Shown here: one piece after another, positions 63,618-64,000 of the stretch
How positions within the stretch are numbered: position 1 is the stretch's first letter
Layout of the letters: every line of letters begins with the position of its first letter
Origin: Pseudomonas viridiflava
GTDB lineage: Bacteria; Pseudomonadota; Gammaproteobacteria; Pseudomonadales; Pseudomonadaceae
Assembly (NCBI RefSeq): GCF_003702045.1
Contig: NZ_RBTP01000048.1
Location: forward strand, 1-64,000
Direction: 5' to 3'
Length of the DNA stretch: 64,000 nucleotides
The notes under the pieces: model-generated
What the model was told of the DNA's origin: nothing
Seen by the model: the letters and a program-made list of their open reading frames with translations, nothing else
Database searches by the model: none
Position numbers and translations under genes: made by a program

Positions 63618-64000
63618 ATGAGTGTGTTGCAATCACGACGCCTGAGCTACTGGCTGGGCGCGATCGGGCTGGTGTTTCTTCTGCTGGCCGTATTGCGGAT
63701 GGTGTTCTTCTACGGTTTTTCCGGCGCGGAACCCGGCACGCTGTTCACGAGCGGCGAGGTGTTGCAGACGCTGGGCATCGGGTTGCGTTTCGACCTGCGT
63801 CTGGCACTGCTGTTGATGTTGCCGGTGGCGGTGCTGCTCTGGCTGCCACGCGTGAACGTGATTCGCCTGCCTTCGATGCGCTGGGTGGTGCGGATTTATC
63901 TGGTGCTGGCGCTGGCGCTGCTGACGATGGTCTATATCGTCGATTTCGGTCACTACGCTTATCTCGGCGTGAGGTTGAACGCCAGTGTGCTGCGTTATCT
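63618..64000 (+). CDS. N-terminus of an LTA-synthase-like sulfatase/phosphoglycerol transferase (partial)
   Basis: The first 127 codons of a gene that runs off the window. ATG 63618 has GAGGGA upstream. Four hydrophobic helices are seen (LLGAIGLVFLLLAV from about 11, then from about 50, 80 and 95) with GLRFDLRLALLLMLP and DFGHYAYLGVRLNASVLRYL, which match the membrane part of LTA-synthase-family sulfatases. These proteins transfer phosphoglycerol or phosphoethanolamine to glycans or lipids in the periplasm. Catalytic domain not in the window. Confidence 0.75.
   Translation, partial: MSVLQSRRLSYWLGAIGLVFLLLAVLRMVFFYGFSGAEPGTLFTSGEVLQTLGIGLRFDLRLALLLMLPVAVLLWLPRVNVIRLPSMRWVVRIYLVLALALLTMVYIVDFGHYAYLGVRLNASVLRY

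Overview
The window is a contiguous piece of a high-GC Pseudomonas chromosome. Recognisable Pseudomonas hallmarks are an OprD-family porin next to DctA and CitMHS transporters, the amaA/amaB/amaC/hglS lysine catabolic set, paired two-component systems, an RND efflux pair without its own outer-membrane channel, and short double-hairpin and REPIN-type repeats. A member of the P. syringae group or a close relative is my best guess, but nothing here fixes the species. I see no rRNA, tRNA, CRISPR array, prophage or complete insertion sequence.

Layout. 1-12 kb: a thiol-oxidoreductase-like DCC protein, two TetR regulators each divergent from a small enzyme gene (alpha/beta hydrolase; hotdog thioesterase) with clear palindromic operators, an MsbA-like ABC exporter, an amidase, a secreted endonuclease I, then a deletion scar where a GlxA-type regulator and a DppF-type ATPase have both lost their 5' ends, followed by an HxlR regulator, a FlxA-like protein and a CHASE3 chemoreceptor. 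13-17.3 kb: a cupin protein, a TetR regulator, and a secreted GH3/PA14 glycosidase with a small secreted partner. 17.3-30.5 kb: an AT-rich gap with a candidate 32-residue ORF, a QseB/PmrA-like two-component system led by a small periplasmic protein, an RstA/RstB-like system divergent from an RND pump (adaptor plus permease), a 14-TM MFS exporter and a hybrid PAS histidine kinase.

30.8-40.4 kb: two carboxylate and nitrogen uptake modules. The first is LysR / GalD-like tautomerase / DctA / CitMHS / OprD, which looks dedicated to a di- or tricarboxylic acid. The second is an NCS1 permease divergent from a GntR regulator and a hydantoin/allantoin-type racemase, with a shared TTGTATACGAT operator in front of each side. 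40.5-52.4 kb: a zinc alcohol dehydrogenase, a ferritin-like DUF892 protein, an unassigned LysR/CysE/beta-hydroxyacid dehydrogenase/aldehyde dehydrogenase/M20 deacylase module, L-serine dehydratase with a GcvA-like regulator, and a DUF3100 membrane protein, interspersed with repeats.

52.9-58.6 kb: a compact L-pipecolate to 2-hydroxyglutarate pathway (amaC-hglS divergent from amaB-amaA). 58.6-64 kb: a second QseB/QseC-like system divergent from a PepSY protein and cytochrome b561, with a PmrA-type box between them, then an Asp-box sialidase-like protein, a small membrane protein and the start of an LTA-synthase-like sulfatase that runs off the window.
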